A program made the position numbers and the translations under genes. Shown here piece after piece: positions 18,987 to 28,670 of a stretch of DNA of 64,000 nucleotides. The stretch is from Ilumatobacteraceae bacterium (GTDB taxonomy: Bacteria; Actinomycetota; Acidimicrobiia; Acidimicrobiales; Ilumatobacteraceae), in the NCBI GenBank assembly GCA_013213745.1, contig JABSQH010000075.1, forward strand, positions 1-64,000. The letters run 5' to 3'. Every line of letters starts with the position of its first letter. Position 1 is the first letter of the stretch. The notes beneath the pieces are model-generated. The model was given only the letters and a program-made list of their open reading frames with translations. It had not been told where the DNA came from and did not search any database.

Positions 18987-21070
18987 ACCCCGTCGTAGCG
19001 GATGTCGGTCCCCGTCGTGTTCTCGATCGGTGCGCCGCCGGGGCACAACACTGACGCCAGGTCGACTACCGCGACAAGTTCGTCGTTCCTCGCCACCTCA
19101 GCGACAATGCGGTTGTAGGCGTCGACACGCTGCACCTCAGAGCGGGCACGAAATGTCAGCTGCCCCGGGATCGGTTCGGGCTGGGCCATGCATGGCAATG
19201 TCATCAGCGCGACACGAGTGTTCCGTGCGCCGAGCACGTCGACGGCATCTTCGATGCCGGCGCGCACGTGGTCGTCCCACGCCGTTGACGGGAAACGGAT
19301 GTCGACACCGTCGATGCGATGGTCGAACACCTCCCAGGGCCCGGTCATGACCACACCGATGTCGGGCTGGTACAGCTCGTGGACCTCAGCCCATTCGGCG
19401 GCCCAGTCGGCGCACTCCTGTGGTGTCGGCGACGGTTGGCTGCTGCCGACGTCGAGGGTGACGCCGGCGGTGACGCCGCACCCGAGTCGTGCGCTGGTCT
19501 CCCATCGCCAGCCAGGGAAGCCCAGCTTGTCCTGGTGAACGGCGAGCGAGATCGCAGTCGAGTCACCGGCGAGCAACAGCCGACGTCGCGGCACCTCGGT
19601 CGGCGGCGCGTCGGTCGGCGGCGCGTCGGTTGCGGTGGCCGCAGCCGCCGGGGCCGATGTGGTGGTCGGTGAAGTGGAATCGGGCGCGGTCCCTGACGTG
19701 GTGTCGGGGGCCGCCGACTCGGGTGGGCTGCTCGGCGGTGCTGTTGTCTCGGGCACTGTTGCCATGGGTGTCGTCTGCGCGGGCCGCGTCGCACTCGGGG
19801 TGACAGCCGCCGGCGGGGACAGTTCGGCCATGGCGGCGAGGTCGGGCTGCAGGACGTCGATCGCCAGCTGTTGACGTCCGACCGGGGGAACCAATACCAC
19901 CAGTGCGAGGAGCACTGCGGCGATCGCCCCGACCGACCACCCCGCAACGACACCCGAAGGGCGCCACGACCGGTGGCGCGCAGGTCGCTCGATGAGACGG
20001 AGGCTGAGTTCCGTGAGCGTCAACGTCAGGGCGAGTTGCAGGATCACCAGTGGCCCGCGTGCCCACTCGATACCCATCTGGGGGCCGACGAACACGATCA
20101 CCGGCCAGTGCCACAGGTAGATGCCGTACGAGCGAACGCCGACCCACAACAGCGGTGCGGCACCGAGCCATCGCAGGCTGACGGGCACCACCGGCCTGCT
20201 CACTGCGGCGACGACGGCCGCACAGATCAGTGAGACCGCAAGGAATCCGCCCCGATACAGCCAGCCGTCGAGGTCATCGACGGTGATGACGACCGCGCCG
20301 AAGCAAGCCAAGGCGACGAGCGGTAGCCATTGGTCGAGGGCACGCCCGCAATGCCTCGACGGGGCGTCCTTTTGCGCACGGTTGCCTGGCGTCTCTCGGC
20401 GACGACGGCAGAACAACATCCAGCCGAGAGCGGCGCCGATCAACAGCTGCTGGGCCCGCGTGTCGGTGCCGTAGTAGACGCGAGACGGGTCGGCCGGATC
20501 GAACAGCACCGCCATCCACGCCGCCGAAAGCAGGGCCGCGCCGAGCAGGATCAGCGGAGCAAATCGGCGACCGAATCGCCAGGCCAACAGTCCTGCAACG
20601 GCCATCGGCCACAGCAGATACCACTGCTCCTCGACGGCGAGCGACCACGTGTGCCGGAGGGGGCTCGGTCCGAGCAGCGTGTCGAAATAGCTCTCGCCGC
20701 CGATGATGTACCACCAGTTCGCGACGTAGGCCAATGTGCCGATGGCATCGCCACGAATCGAGGCCCACTGCTCGGGAACGCCCCAGATGCGGGTGGCGAC
20801 GATGACCACCGCAACCATGACCACGAGTGGAGGAACGAGTCGCCGGAATCGGCGGACCCAGAAGTCACCGAGCGCGATGCGTCCGGTGGCGGCGCGCTCG
20901 GACAGCAGCAGTGTCGTGATCAGGTATCCGGAGATGACGAAGAACAGGTCGACACCGAGAAACCCGCCCGATGCCCAGCCGAAGCCGAGGTGATACGCAA
21001 CGACGGCCGCGACGGCGAGCGCGCGCAGACCATCGAGTGCCGGGAGGTAAGCGAGGCGTCCGTCCGCCAT
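18905..21070 (-). CDS. Acyltransferase 3 family (OafA/YrhL) with C-terminal SGNH domain
   Basis: A 721-residue membrane protein that probably O-acylates a surface glycan. The N-terminal acyltransferase-3 domain (about residues 1-380, ten or so helices) shows YLPALDGLRALAVAAVV, GGFLGVDLFFVISGYLIT, the RRFRRLVPP motif and HTWSLAVEEQWYLLWP. A Pro/Thr/Ser/Ala-rich linker at about 420-500 contains a short tandem TDAPP repeat. The C-terminal SGNH-like domain begins at LLLAGDSTAISLAVH and ends with DGVHVTPDG carrying the Asp/His pair. It lies 12 bp downstream of the second AftD-like gene in the same direction. Confidence 0.9.
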   Translation of the reverse strand: MADGRLAYLPALDGLRALAVAAVVAYHLGFGWASGGFLGVDLFFVISGYLITTLLLSERAATGRIALGDFWVRRFRRLVPPLVVMVAVVIVATRIWGVPEQWASIRGDAIGTLAYVANWWYIIGGESYFDTLLGPSPLRHTWSLAVEEQWYLLWPMAVAGLLAWRFGRRFAPLILLGAALLSAAWMAVLFDPADPSRVYYGTDTRAQQLLIGAALGWMLFCRRRRETPGNRAQKDAPSRHCGRALDQWLPLVALACFGAVVITVDDLDGWLYRGGFLAVSLICAAVVAAVSRPVVPVSLRWLGAAPLLWVGVRSYGIYLWHWPVIVFVGPQMGIEWARGPLVILQLALTLTLTELSLRLIERPARHRSWRPSGVVAGWSVGAIAAVLLALVVLVPPVGRQQLAIDVLQPDLAAMAELSPPAAVTPSATRPAQTTPMATVPETTAPPSSPPESAAPDTTSGTAPDSTSPTTTSAPAAAATATDAPPTDAPPTEVPRRRLLLAGDSTAISLAVHQDKLGFPGWRWETSARLGCGVTAGVTLDVGSSQPSPTPQECADWAAEWAEVHELYQPDIGVVMTGPWEVFDHRIDGVDIRFPSTAWDDHVRAGIEDAVDVLGARNTRVALMTLPCMAQPEPIPGQLTFRARSEVQRVDAYNRIVAEVARNDELVAVVDLASVLCPGGAPIENTTGTDIRYDGVHVTPDGSAMVAEWLFAELDRLMPTTR

Positions 21071-21082
21071 CGGGGTCGCATC

Positions 21083-24000
21083 CTAGGGAGTCGCGGCGAC
21101 GGAGCCAGTTCGGGCATCGTCATCGTCGCTGTTCGGTTGCGTCATGCCGGGGACGTCGCGGTCGTCTCCGAACCACGCACCGACCGCGATGAGCACGAGC
21201 GCGAACAACGCCGGGCCGTTGAGGTGGTCGAACTCGGTCGTCCAGCCGGCATTGGGGAACGGCGCGTCGCGACGCTCGATCCAATACACCCACACGGCGA
21301 CCGCGGCGGCGATCGCCCAGCCGAGCGCCTCATAGCCGCGGCGCCAACGACGTCCGATGCCCGACACCCACACAACCAGCGCGGCGACCCCTGCCCACCA
21401 CGACACCGTGGCCGCAGCGAGGATGGCCAACGCAGGGCCACGCCATCGAGCGATATGAGGCGTGCTTGCGCTGAGCGCAAGGCGTGGCCGTACGGCGAGG
21501 TCCGAGGCCCGCTCGCGGCGAGTGATCGCAACGATGGCCACAGCGGCCACGACTCCGAGCGCAGAGATTGCCAGTCCGAGCGTGACCGGCCATTGCATCG
21601 TCCAACGCACGACAACCGTTGTGGTCGAGGTCGATGGTGGTAGCTGCCAGCCGTTGAACCCGCCATCGACCAGTTCCGGGCCGTCGAGCACTACTCCGTC
21701 GACCGTTGCTTCCCACGCTGTGTTGTAGCCCTCGCCGAGCACGAACCAGCAGCCGTCTGGGCATGGTCCGACGTCGACCGTCCGTCGACGGTCGCTTGTC
21801 TCGCGCACTGAGACCGACGGCGATTCCGGCCCGGCAATCGGTGGGACACCCTGCTCGCGGATCACGACGCGGTCGACGGTGACGCCCGTGGCGGGACGGC
21901 CCGTCGAACGTATCTGGAGCGTTGCGGCGCCGAGTTCGACTGGTTCGCACACAGTGGCGGTGGCGGGTGAGCCTGTCGCGAAGTTGGCGACATCGACCGT
22001 GAAGGACATCGGCACGACGACGCCGTCGATCTCGATGAGTGATGGTTGCTCACACTCCCAATCGATCGAGGCCGCGCCTGCCGTGGCCGGTTGACGCATG
22101 CCGATCGCAGGACTGTCGAGATCGGAGATCGCCGCCGGCAGTGTGCGCACATCGCCGTATCGGCGATCGACCGTCCTGCGTTCATCGATGGCGTCGATCG
22201 TGATGGTGACGGCGCCGCGCACGGCCCGAGGAAGCACGACTGCGGCCGTACCGTTGGCGTCGGCAGGCGGAACGTCGACGACGATCGTCTCCTCGTCGAG
22301 GTCGTCATCGATTGCCAGCCGGGTGATCGGTGAGTAGTTCCCGGCCGGCTGGGTCATGGTGAATCGGTCCATCTCGTCGACGCCGGTGATGCGCAGGCTC
22401 GATCCGATCGCCTCATCGAACGGGCTGATCCACGCCGTGGCGGGGTCGCGATCGGTTGCCGCTGCGCCGCGTGCGGCGATCGAGCCCGTCAAGCGGCGGT
22501 TGGCGATCGCCACTGCAGCCGTTTCGGGACGCGTCGAGGGTCCGTCACCGAAGAGGTCCGCCAACACCTCGTCGGAGGCGCGTGCATCAGCGCGGACGGT
22601 GATCTCGACGCCAGCGTCGACCGCCCGGGGCAGTGGGAGTTCGCGCAGCAGCTCGGGCTCGGGGTCGGAGCGCCACACATCGAGCGGGTCGGTACGCAGA
22701 CGGGTGAGTACCACTGCGAGCGCATTGTTGCCGAGTTGCTGTATGCCATCGATGGGAGGACGGATCCACTCCGTCGTCGGGCCGAGCCCGAGATCGACTT
22801 CGACGAAGCCGACACCATCGCGGGCGGCGCCCACGGCGGGATCGCCGATGGTCACGCGATCGATGCGCAGCTCGATGGTCGTGCCGCTTGTCAGCGGCGG
22901 CGTGCCGATCGTCTGACCTCCAGCACTCCACGACGACTCGTCGAGGCCGACCTCGATGACCTCGTCGCCGTCGATCGACACCGTGACCTGGTCGATGACC
23001 CGGCCACCCGCTGGGGGTTCGAGCTGCCGTACCGTCAGCGCGGTTGGCGCAGCGTCGGAGTCGATCGATTCGGCGACCTCGAGTTGGAGGCGCTGGCCGA
23101 CGGGGTCACCACGCTCGCCGACCACCCACGCGGTCGTCGGATCGCCATCGATCGCCATCACCGCGCGGTCTTCTGGGCGGTAGGCGAAGGGTTCGCCGTA
23201 GCTCGATGCCGTGGCGATTACCGGGCCGCGCTGAATGGCGACGGTCTGTTGGTCCGGATCACTGTCGGTGAACGGCGTCAGTCGTTGGTCGGCAGCCGTA
23301 GCATCGAGTACGTCGTCGCCGTCGCCTCCCGGCTCGGTGTGGCCGTGCACGTCCTGCGAGCCGCGCCAATGGTGGGCCCGGTCGCGGTTCGAGTCGGTCA
23401 CGACAAGTGCGCCGGCATCGGAGATTGCATCAGCCAGGTCGTCGCCGGACGACGACAGTGTGTACCGAATCACGCGCTCGGCGACAAGCAGGTCGGCGGC
23501 CGCTGCGTCGATGATGCCGTCGCCCGACCCGGAGAGCAGCTGTGCGCCGCCAGCTGTGCGAATGATGCCGACGCTCTGTGGAACCTCGATCAACTCGACC
23601 GGAGGTCGTGCCGTTCCCACGACCGGAACGACGAGTTCCACCTCGTCCAATGTGGCGATCTCGCCGACGTTGATCAGCGGCTCGCCGTAGGGCCGTACCG
23701 TGCCAAGGCCCGACTCCGGATCGGCGAGCAGTGCAGCAACACGTTCGGGCCGGGCGGTGCGGAAGCGCTCGAACGCAGCATCGTTCGTCAGCCAAATGGT
23801 GTCGACGCCGAACAGCCGAGCGACCGCGGTGATCGTCTCCGGCTCTGCCCACCCCTCTTGGATGCGATCATCGAACGCATAGAGCAGGTCCATGGCCGGA
23901 CCCGAACCGAGTGGAAGCCAGTCGCGGGTCACGAGGGGACGGTCGACCAACGCGACGAGCGGTTGGTCGACGGTGTAGCCCCAGCGAAAGGCGCCAGACT

Positions 24001-25456
24001 CGGTACCTGGAAGCTGCAAGATCCGCGATCCGCCGGGCACCTCGTCGATGGCATTCAGGTCCGCTGCGGCGTCGAGCCACGCTGGTGGCGGCTGAGCGTC
24101 TCGGTCGATGGCGGGATCGACGAGTTCGGCACGCCACAACGACGGCAGGTTCAACACGACCAGCACGACCACCGCACCGGCAGCGATCGGCCGCCAACTG
24201 ATCGACAGGCCGCGCACGCGTCCGGGCAGCGCTGCCACGAGCGCGGCGGCGCCGAGCGCAAGGCCAAGCACCATCACTGCCGTCGCCCGCGTACTGCTGC
24301 GTAGCGCAACTGCCAACGTCAACTCCTCGTCACCGACGAGCGCTGCGGCCAACGGCGATGGATCGTCGATCGGATGTACGCCGACCGCAAGCAGCGCGCC
24401 GACCGCGACGAGGAGCGCGGCGAAACGGCGATGTGGCCAGCGGACGACGACCAGACCGGCAAGACCGATCAGCGCAACCGCGTAGCTGACGAGGATCGTC
24501 CGGCTGCTGACGAGATAGTCGAACGATGCCGATGTCGTCGGTCCGGCCGGGTCGCGTTGGTAGAACAACCAGTAGCCGAGGCCGCGCAACACCTCCGATC
24601 CGGTCGAGTTGCGGCTGACGTCGCGCAAGGTCTCCGAGTACGCCAGGACCGGTGCCCCGGCACGCGACTGCACGATCAGCATGGCGATCCACCAGGCCCC
24701 CAGGACCAGGCAGACGAGTGCAGTGCGCGCGGCGATCGCGAGCGCCTGCCGCCAGCGGATGTCGCGTCCGGCCGCTGAATGCAGCAACCACAGGACCGGG
24801 CCGGGGATGATCGACGCCAGAGCGGTGGCGTTGCCGCTCCCGACGGTGGCGACGATCAACGCGATCAGTGCCGGTTCTCGCCATGGCGCCAGCCGGCGAC
24901 GCCACCTCGCTGTCGAGTCTGCATCGGTGGCCTCGGTGGCGTGTGCTCGGCGACGGGCGCGCACCGTGGCGCGCACGGTCAGCCCGACGATCCATCCGAG
25001 ACCGGCCCACGGCAGCAACAGCAATGACGTCCGTGACACGTAGGCGAGCAGGTAGGGGCTGCACTGGTACAACGCGGCACCGGCAACCGCAGCGACCGGA
25101 CCGATTCCCAGCGTGCGCGCAGCCCAACGAACGCCGGCGCCCGCGGCGAACAAGATGGTGCCGATCCACAAGCGATGGGCGATCCAGTCGGGAACAGCGA
25201 TTGCGTCGAATACCCAAAACCATGGACCCGATGGCCACAGATACGTGATCTGTTGGTGCGGAACCCATCCGGCCAATTGGTCCGGCTCGAACGTGGAGGT
25301 GGAGCGGCCGAGCAAACCACCAGGATCGAGGTAGAGATACAGCTTGGTGTCGGCGGGCATCCGGCCGGGGGAACTGGCCAGCGCCGGGATGTACGCCAGC
25401 GCGGCGAGCAGCGCCAGTCCGACCCGATCGCGCCTGGACGCCGACGGAGTGGTCAT
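21083..25456 (-). CDS. AftD-like alpha-(1->3)-arabinofuranosyltransferase, DUF3367 family (paralog 2)
   Basis: A 1,457-residue relative of the gene at 12948-17153, with the same plan: a GT-C domain starting with a helix and PADTKLYLYLDPGGLL, a membrane part to about residue 430, a long extracellular beta-rich part, and C-terminal helices. Shared segments include TAWISPFDEAIGSSLRI (compare [17 protein letters not shown]) and RGLGYWLFYQRD (compare [12 protein letters not shown]). It would use DPA or another polyprenyl-linked pentose. It follows the PIG-V-like gene by 10 bp and precedes the acyltransferase by 12 bp, so these three probably form one operon. Confidence 0.87.
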   Translation of the reverse strand: MTTPSASRRDRVGLALLAALAYIPALASSPGRMPADTKLYLYLDPGGLLGRSTSTFEPDQLAGWVPHQQITYLWPSGPWFWVFDAIAVPDWIAHRLWIGTILFAAGAGVRWAARTLGIGPVAAVAGAALYQCSPYLLAYVSRTSLLLLPWAGLGWIVGLTVRATVRARRRAHATEATDADSTARWRRRLAPWREPALIALIVATVGSGNATALASIIPGPVLWLLHSAAGRDIRWRQALAIAARTALVCLVLGAWWIAMLIVQSRAGAPVLAYSETLRDVSRNSTGSEVLRGLGYWLFYQRDPAGPTTSASFDYLVSSRTILVSYAVALIGLAGLVVVRWPHRRFAALLVAVGALLAVGVHPIDDPSPLAAALVGDEELTLAVALRSSTRATAVMVLGLALGAAALVAALPGRVRGLSISWRPIAAGAVVVLVVLNLPSLWRAELVDPAIDRDAQPPPAWLDAAADLNAIDEVPGGSRILQLPGTESGAFRWGYTVDQPLVALVDRPLVTRDWLPLGSGPAMDLLYAFDDRIQEGWAEPETITAVARLFGVDTIWLTNDAAFERFRTARPERVAALLADPESGLGTVRPYGEPLINVGEIATLDEVELVVPVVGTARPPVELIEVPQSVGIIRTAGGAQLLSGSGDGIIDAAAADLLVAERVIRYTLSSSGDDLADAISDAGALVVTDSNRDRAHHWRGSQDVHGHTEPGGDGDDVLDATAADQRLTPFTDSDPDQQTVAIQRGPVIATASSYGEPFAYRPEDRAVMAIDGDPTTAWVVGERGDPVGQRLQLEVAESIDSDAAPTALTVRQLEPPAGGRVIDQVTVSIDGDEVIEVGLDESSWSAGGQTIGTPPLTSGTTIELRIDRVTIGDPAVGAARDGVGFVEVDLGLGPTTEWIRPPIDGIQQLGNNALAVVLTRLRTDPLDVWRSDPEPELLRELPLPRAVDAGVEITVRADARASDEVLADLFGDGPSTRPETAAVAIANRRLTGSIAARGAAATDRDPATAWISPFDEAIGSSLRITGVDEMDRFTMTQPAGNYSPITRLAIDDDLDEETIVVDVPPADANGTAAVVLPRAVRGAVTITIDAIDERRTVDRRYGDVRTLPAAISDLDSPAIGMRQPATAGAASIDWECEQPSLIEIDGVVVPMSFTVDVANFATGSPATATVCEPVELGAATLQIRSTGRPATGVTVDRVVIREQGVPPIAGPESPSVSVRETSDRRRTVDVGPCPDGCWFVLGEGYNTAWEATVDGVVLDGPELVDGGFNGWQLPPSTSTTTVVVRWTMQWPVTLGLAISALGVVAAVAIVAITRRERASDLAVRPRLALSASTPHIARWRGPALAILAAATVSWWAGVAALVVWVSGIGRRWRRGYEALGWAIAAAVAVWVYWIERRDAPFPNAGWTTEFDHLNGPALFALVLIAVGAWFGDDRDVPGMTQPNSDDDDARTGSVAATP

Positions 25457-25466
25457 TGCCGCCGCG

Positions 25467-26798
25467 CTACGGAATCGCTGCGAACACTGCGTACAGCGTC
25501 GTCAGCGCCACGAGTCCAGCCCCGCCGATAACGAGCACGAGGTCCCAGCCGGCACGATCCCACGATGCTCGATGATGGTCGCCCGCCTCGCTGGGTTGCG
25601 GCCACCACGCAGCGACGGCGATGAACAGTGGAAACGCTGTGAACAAGAAACGCGGGCGTGCCGTGACGGTCTCAGGAATCAGCATCAACACGATGATCAC
25701 CGCACTGAAGGCGACGAGCGGCGCGGCAAGCTTGGCCTTCCACGCACAGAAGATCATCCCGGCAAGCGCGACGAGCGATATGGCGGTCAGCGCGTTCGAC
25801 GGCGACCCGAACGGCGCGCCGACGAACTCCACGGTGTTCGTCAACGCGGTGAGACCGAAGCTCGTGCCCTCTGACCAGGCTTCGGATTGCACTCGGAACC
25901 ATGCCCCCGACTCGCCCGCAGTGTCATCGACGTACCACTGGAAGAAGATGAACCCGAACGGTGCGGGAATCACTGCGAGCAATGCAGACCAATCGCGACG
26001 TTGACGGATCGCAATGAACGCGGCGACAGCGCACGCCGCAACGATCGCCAGTCCGTTCGGTCTCGATGCGGTCGTTGCGAGCGCGACCAGGCCGGCCAAG
26101 AGCCATCGCCGGTCGAGCAGGAGCAGCATGCACACCGCCGACAGCACGATCATCGTCGCCTCGGCATAAGCGAACGACAAGACGAAGCTCCCTGGAAAGA
26201 TCGCGTACAACGTCATCGCACGGGCCGCGACCCCGACCGAATACAGGTGCCGAGCGATCATTCCGACGAGGACCACCGACACCGCACCGAGAAGGAAATT
26301 CACGGTCAGTGCAGCGAGGGTGTCCCCGCCCGGAATGAGCAAATCGGCCGATCGCACGAGCCACGGATAGACCGGGAAAAATGCGGCCCGCGCCTCGATC
26401 TCGTTGTAGGTGATCGAAGGCGGGATCGATTCGGGGTACCCCTCACGGACGATGGCCAAGTACCACTCGCCGTCCCACGACGTGAGCACCTCGGCAATCG
26501 TGTTGAGCGCTCCGGGTTCGGGTTCACCGTCTTCGCGGGCGTCGACGACGAGCTGGGCAGACCGGACAGCCGCTCCGGCAAGGACACACAGCCGGGACAC
26601 GACGTAGGCGGCAAGACCGACGAACAGGGCGCGCGCCCATTGGGATCGCTCGGCGGTTGCCGACGCGTCAGCCCGCTCGCTCGAGTGGTGGTCGACCTCC
26701 TGATCTGCGACTGGATGGTCGGAGACCGTCTCGTCGGGCGCCGATATGGGCGCGTCGCGTCGTCGGGCAAGCCCGTCGTCGCCTGCTGTGGTCACCAT
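25467..26798 (-). CDS. PIG-V-like GT-C mannosyltransferase
   Basis: A 443-residue membrane protein with about ten hydrophobic helices. The motif SWDGEWYLAIVREGYP after the first helix is the extracytoplasmic acidic loop of PIG-V-type mannosyltransferases, and AAFFPVYPWLVR and YAEATMIVLSAVC follow the same family. Such enzymes use polyprenyl-phosphate mannose, which the Ppm1-like enzyme at 12.2-12.9 kb could make. The frame is open to 26906, but ATG 26798 is preferred because the upstream residues are polar and overlap the binding-protein stop. The ~75 residues before the first helix are acidic and low-complexity. Confidence 0.8.
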   Translation of the reverse strand: MVTTAGDDGLARRRDAPISAPDETVSDHPVADQEVDHHSSERADASATAERSQWARALFVGLAAYVVSRLCVLAGAAVRSAQLVVDAREDGEPEPGALNTIAEVLTSWDGEWYLAIVREGYPESIPPSITYNEIEARAAFFPVYPWLVRSADLLIPGGDTLAALTVNFLLGAVSVVLVGMIARHLYSVGVAARAMTLYAIFPGSFVLSFAYAEATMIVLSAVCMLLLLDRRWLLAGLVALATTASRPNGLAIVAACAVAAFIAIRQRRDWSALLAVIPAPFGFIFFQWYVDDTAGESGAWFRVQSEAWSEGTSFGLTALTNTVEFVGAPFGSPSNALTAISLVALAGMIFCAWKAKLAAPLVAFSAVIIVLMLIPETVTARPRFLFTAFPLFIAVAAWWPQPSEAGDHHRASWDRAGWDLVLVIGGAGLVALTTLYAVFAAIP

Positions 26799-26851
26799 CG
26801 GTGGGTCATCTTCGCACTTCGCCGAGTCCGGCGGCGAACATCCTCGGTGGG

Positions 26852-28543
26852 TCATCCTGTAAACCAGGTGCTGGTGAGCCAGGTTCCTCCGGAGGGTGAT
26901 GTGCACCTGAGGACAGCGCCATCAGGCGCAGTGCGTCCACACACTCCACCGATGTTCGGCGCGAAACCGTATGCCCACTCCTCGTGGGCCAAGAACACGT
27001 AGGCGAACGAGTCGGTCATCGCCGTGCTCACCGAGCGGTACCAGGGTGCCCGTGTCGCCGGGTCGGAGGTGCTTTGGGCCTCGAGCAACTGCGCATCGCG
27101 TTCGAGATCGCACACCCGCGGCCAGTTGAGGGAGACCCGGCCGACGCTGCGGCACAACAGCCACGCGTTGTCGACAGCTGGGTCGGTTGCGCCAAACTGC
27201 TGCCAGACCGTGGCGTCGTACTCGCCGAGACCGATACGCGACCGATGTTCGGCATCGTCGAGAGGTTGGACGTTGACGTCGAATCCGGCGGTCGACCACC
27301 CCTCGACGAGGGCATCGATGGCCGCGGATGGAACGGTCTCTACCGGGTACGGCAGATCGATGGCGATCCGCCCGTCGACGCACTGATCGCGACGTTCGGA
27401 ACAGGCCGTCGCAATCAATGGCGCGGCGCGCTCGGGGGTATCGCCGATCTGCCGGAGTCCGGGCTCGAAGTATCGACTGTCAGGAGCGAAGCGTTGTGTC
27501 GCGGCGACCGCGCGTGCGCCGCCGAGTGCGCTGCGCACATCGTCGAGTGGAGTGGCGAGTGCGAGGGCGCGCCGGACGCGGACGTCGTCGAATGGCGGCG
27601 ACTCGGTGTTCACGACGACCAGAGCGACCTCGTCGGCGACGTCGATGGTGGTCGTCGCGTCGATCTCGAGCAGCTCGGTCACCGCCGTGGGGTCGGCCGT
27701 CTGCATCCCATCGAGATCGCCGCCGGCCAGCAGCTCCGGCGCGCTGAGCCCGGTCGCCTCGACCTCGGTGATGAACTCGATGGCATCGAGATACACCTCA
27801 CCAGCCCACCATTCGGGGTTGCGGTCGACGCGCACGAACCGGTCGGAGCGCTGGGTAAACGTGAACGGCCCGGTGCCGACCGGAGCGGCTCGCAGGTCGG
27901 GGTTCCCGACGGTCGCCGCCAACCACGTCGGCGAAGCGACGACGCCTTCGGGACCGGCGAGTCGAGCGGCGAACGCGGCGTTGGGGTCGCGCAAGCGGTA
28001 CTCGACGGTGCGCTCGTCGACCGTAATCGCCGGTCCGACCTCGACGTAGTCGGCGCGGATGACGACGCCGAGGGCCGGATCGGCACGTTGTGCCTCGAAA
28101 TTGGCGACGACGGCGGCCGCATCCAGTGGTGTGCCGTCGTGAAACGTGATGCCCGGACGGAGTGTCATCCTCCAAATCGAGAGGTCACCAAAGACCGGCT
28201 CGATCGCCTCGGCGAGGTAGGGGACCGGACGCCCGTCGACGTCGATCGCAGTCAACGTGTCGAACACGGTGTTCGTGACCGTGCGTTCGGCTGCGGTGAA
28301 CTGGGTGCTGGTGGGGTCGAGTGTCGGCCCGATCGGGCCGGGAGCGAAGCGCAGAATGCCACCGGCGATCGGCTCCGCGGGTGGCGCACTGTCGAGCGAG
28401 CCCGGGGACTCCAACGGTGCGTCGGCGCTCGACGGCTGTGTGTGATCGGCAGTGGTGGGTGTTCTGGCGGCTAACTGCCCGGTGTTGTCGTTCGCAGGTG
28501 TACCCGCGCAGGCTGTCACCGACACGAGAGCGACAACCACCAC
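26852..28543 (-). CDS. ABC-type peptide/nickel substrate-binding lipoprotein (SBP family 5)
   Basis: A secreted solute-binding protein of the DppA/OppA class: GGILRFAPGPIGPTLDPT at the start of the mature domain, WRMTLRPGITFHDGTPLDAA and APVGTGPFTFTQRSDR later. A lipobox (VSVTAC, Cys codon at 28510-28508) follows a hydrophobic run, so it is membrane-anchored. The start is unresolved. The only canonical in-frame codons are GTG 28543 (too short a signal peptide, without its Arg-rich n-region RRSR) and TTG 28777, which lies inside the divergent gene. No permease or ATPase gene is adjacent, so it is an orphan component here. Confidence 0.8.
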   Translation of the reverse strand: MVVVALVSVTACAGTPANDNTGQLAARTPTTADHTQPSSADAPLESPGSLDSAPPAEPIAGGILRFAPGPIGPTLDPTSTQFTAAERTVTNTVFDTLTAIDVDGRPVPYLAEAIEPVFGDLSIWRMTLRPGITFHDGTPLDAAAVVANFEAQRADPALGVVIRADYVEVGPAITVDERTVEYRLRDPNAAFAARLAGPEGVVASPTWLAATVGNPDLRAAPVGTGPFTFTQRSDRFVRVDRNPEWWAGEVYLDAIEFITEVEATGLSAPELLAGGDLDGMQTADPTAVTELLEIDATTTIDVADEVALVVVNTESPPFDDVRVRRALALATPLDDVRSALGGARAVAATQRFAPDSRYFEPGLRQIGDTPERAAPLIATACSERRDQCVDGRIAIDLPYPVETVPSAAIDALVEGWSTAGFDVNVQPLDDAEHRSRIGLGEYDATVWQQFGATDPAVDNAWLLCRSVGRVSLNWPRVCDLERDAQLLEAQSTSDPATRAPWYRSVSTAMTDSFAYVFLAHEEWAYGFAPNIGGVCGRTAPDGAVLRCTSPSGGTWLTSTWFTG

Positions 28544-28670
28544 CCACGCAGTCAGCCGGGAACGGCGCTGGAACGCAGCAACGCAAGAGGGAGGGATCGC
28601 CGCGACGGTATCGTTGTGAACGCTCCGAGGCGAGTCAGCATCGTCGGGAGTGGCGTTGTACAGTTCGGCG

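Noticed and set aside
20330-21643. 437-codon plus-strand frame opposite the acyltransferase and AftD-like gene end
   Set aside because: Crosses two real minus-strand genes and has no recognisable domain.
22736-24304. 522-codon plus-strand frame opposite the second AftD-like gene
   Set aside because: It is the antisense shadow of a real high-G+C gene: Arg/Asp/His-rich, no family motifs, no ribosome-binding site.
26984-28474. 496-codon plus-strand frame opposite the binding lipoprotein
   Set aside because: Antisense shadow; the minus strand carries lipobox and SBP motifs.
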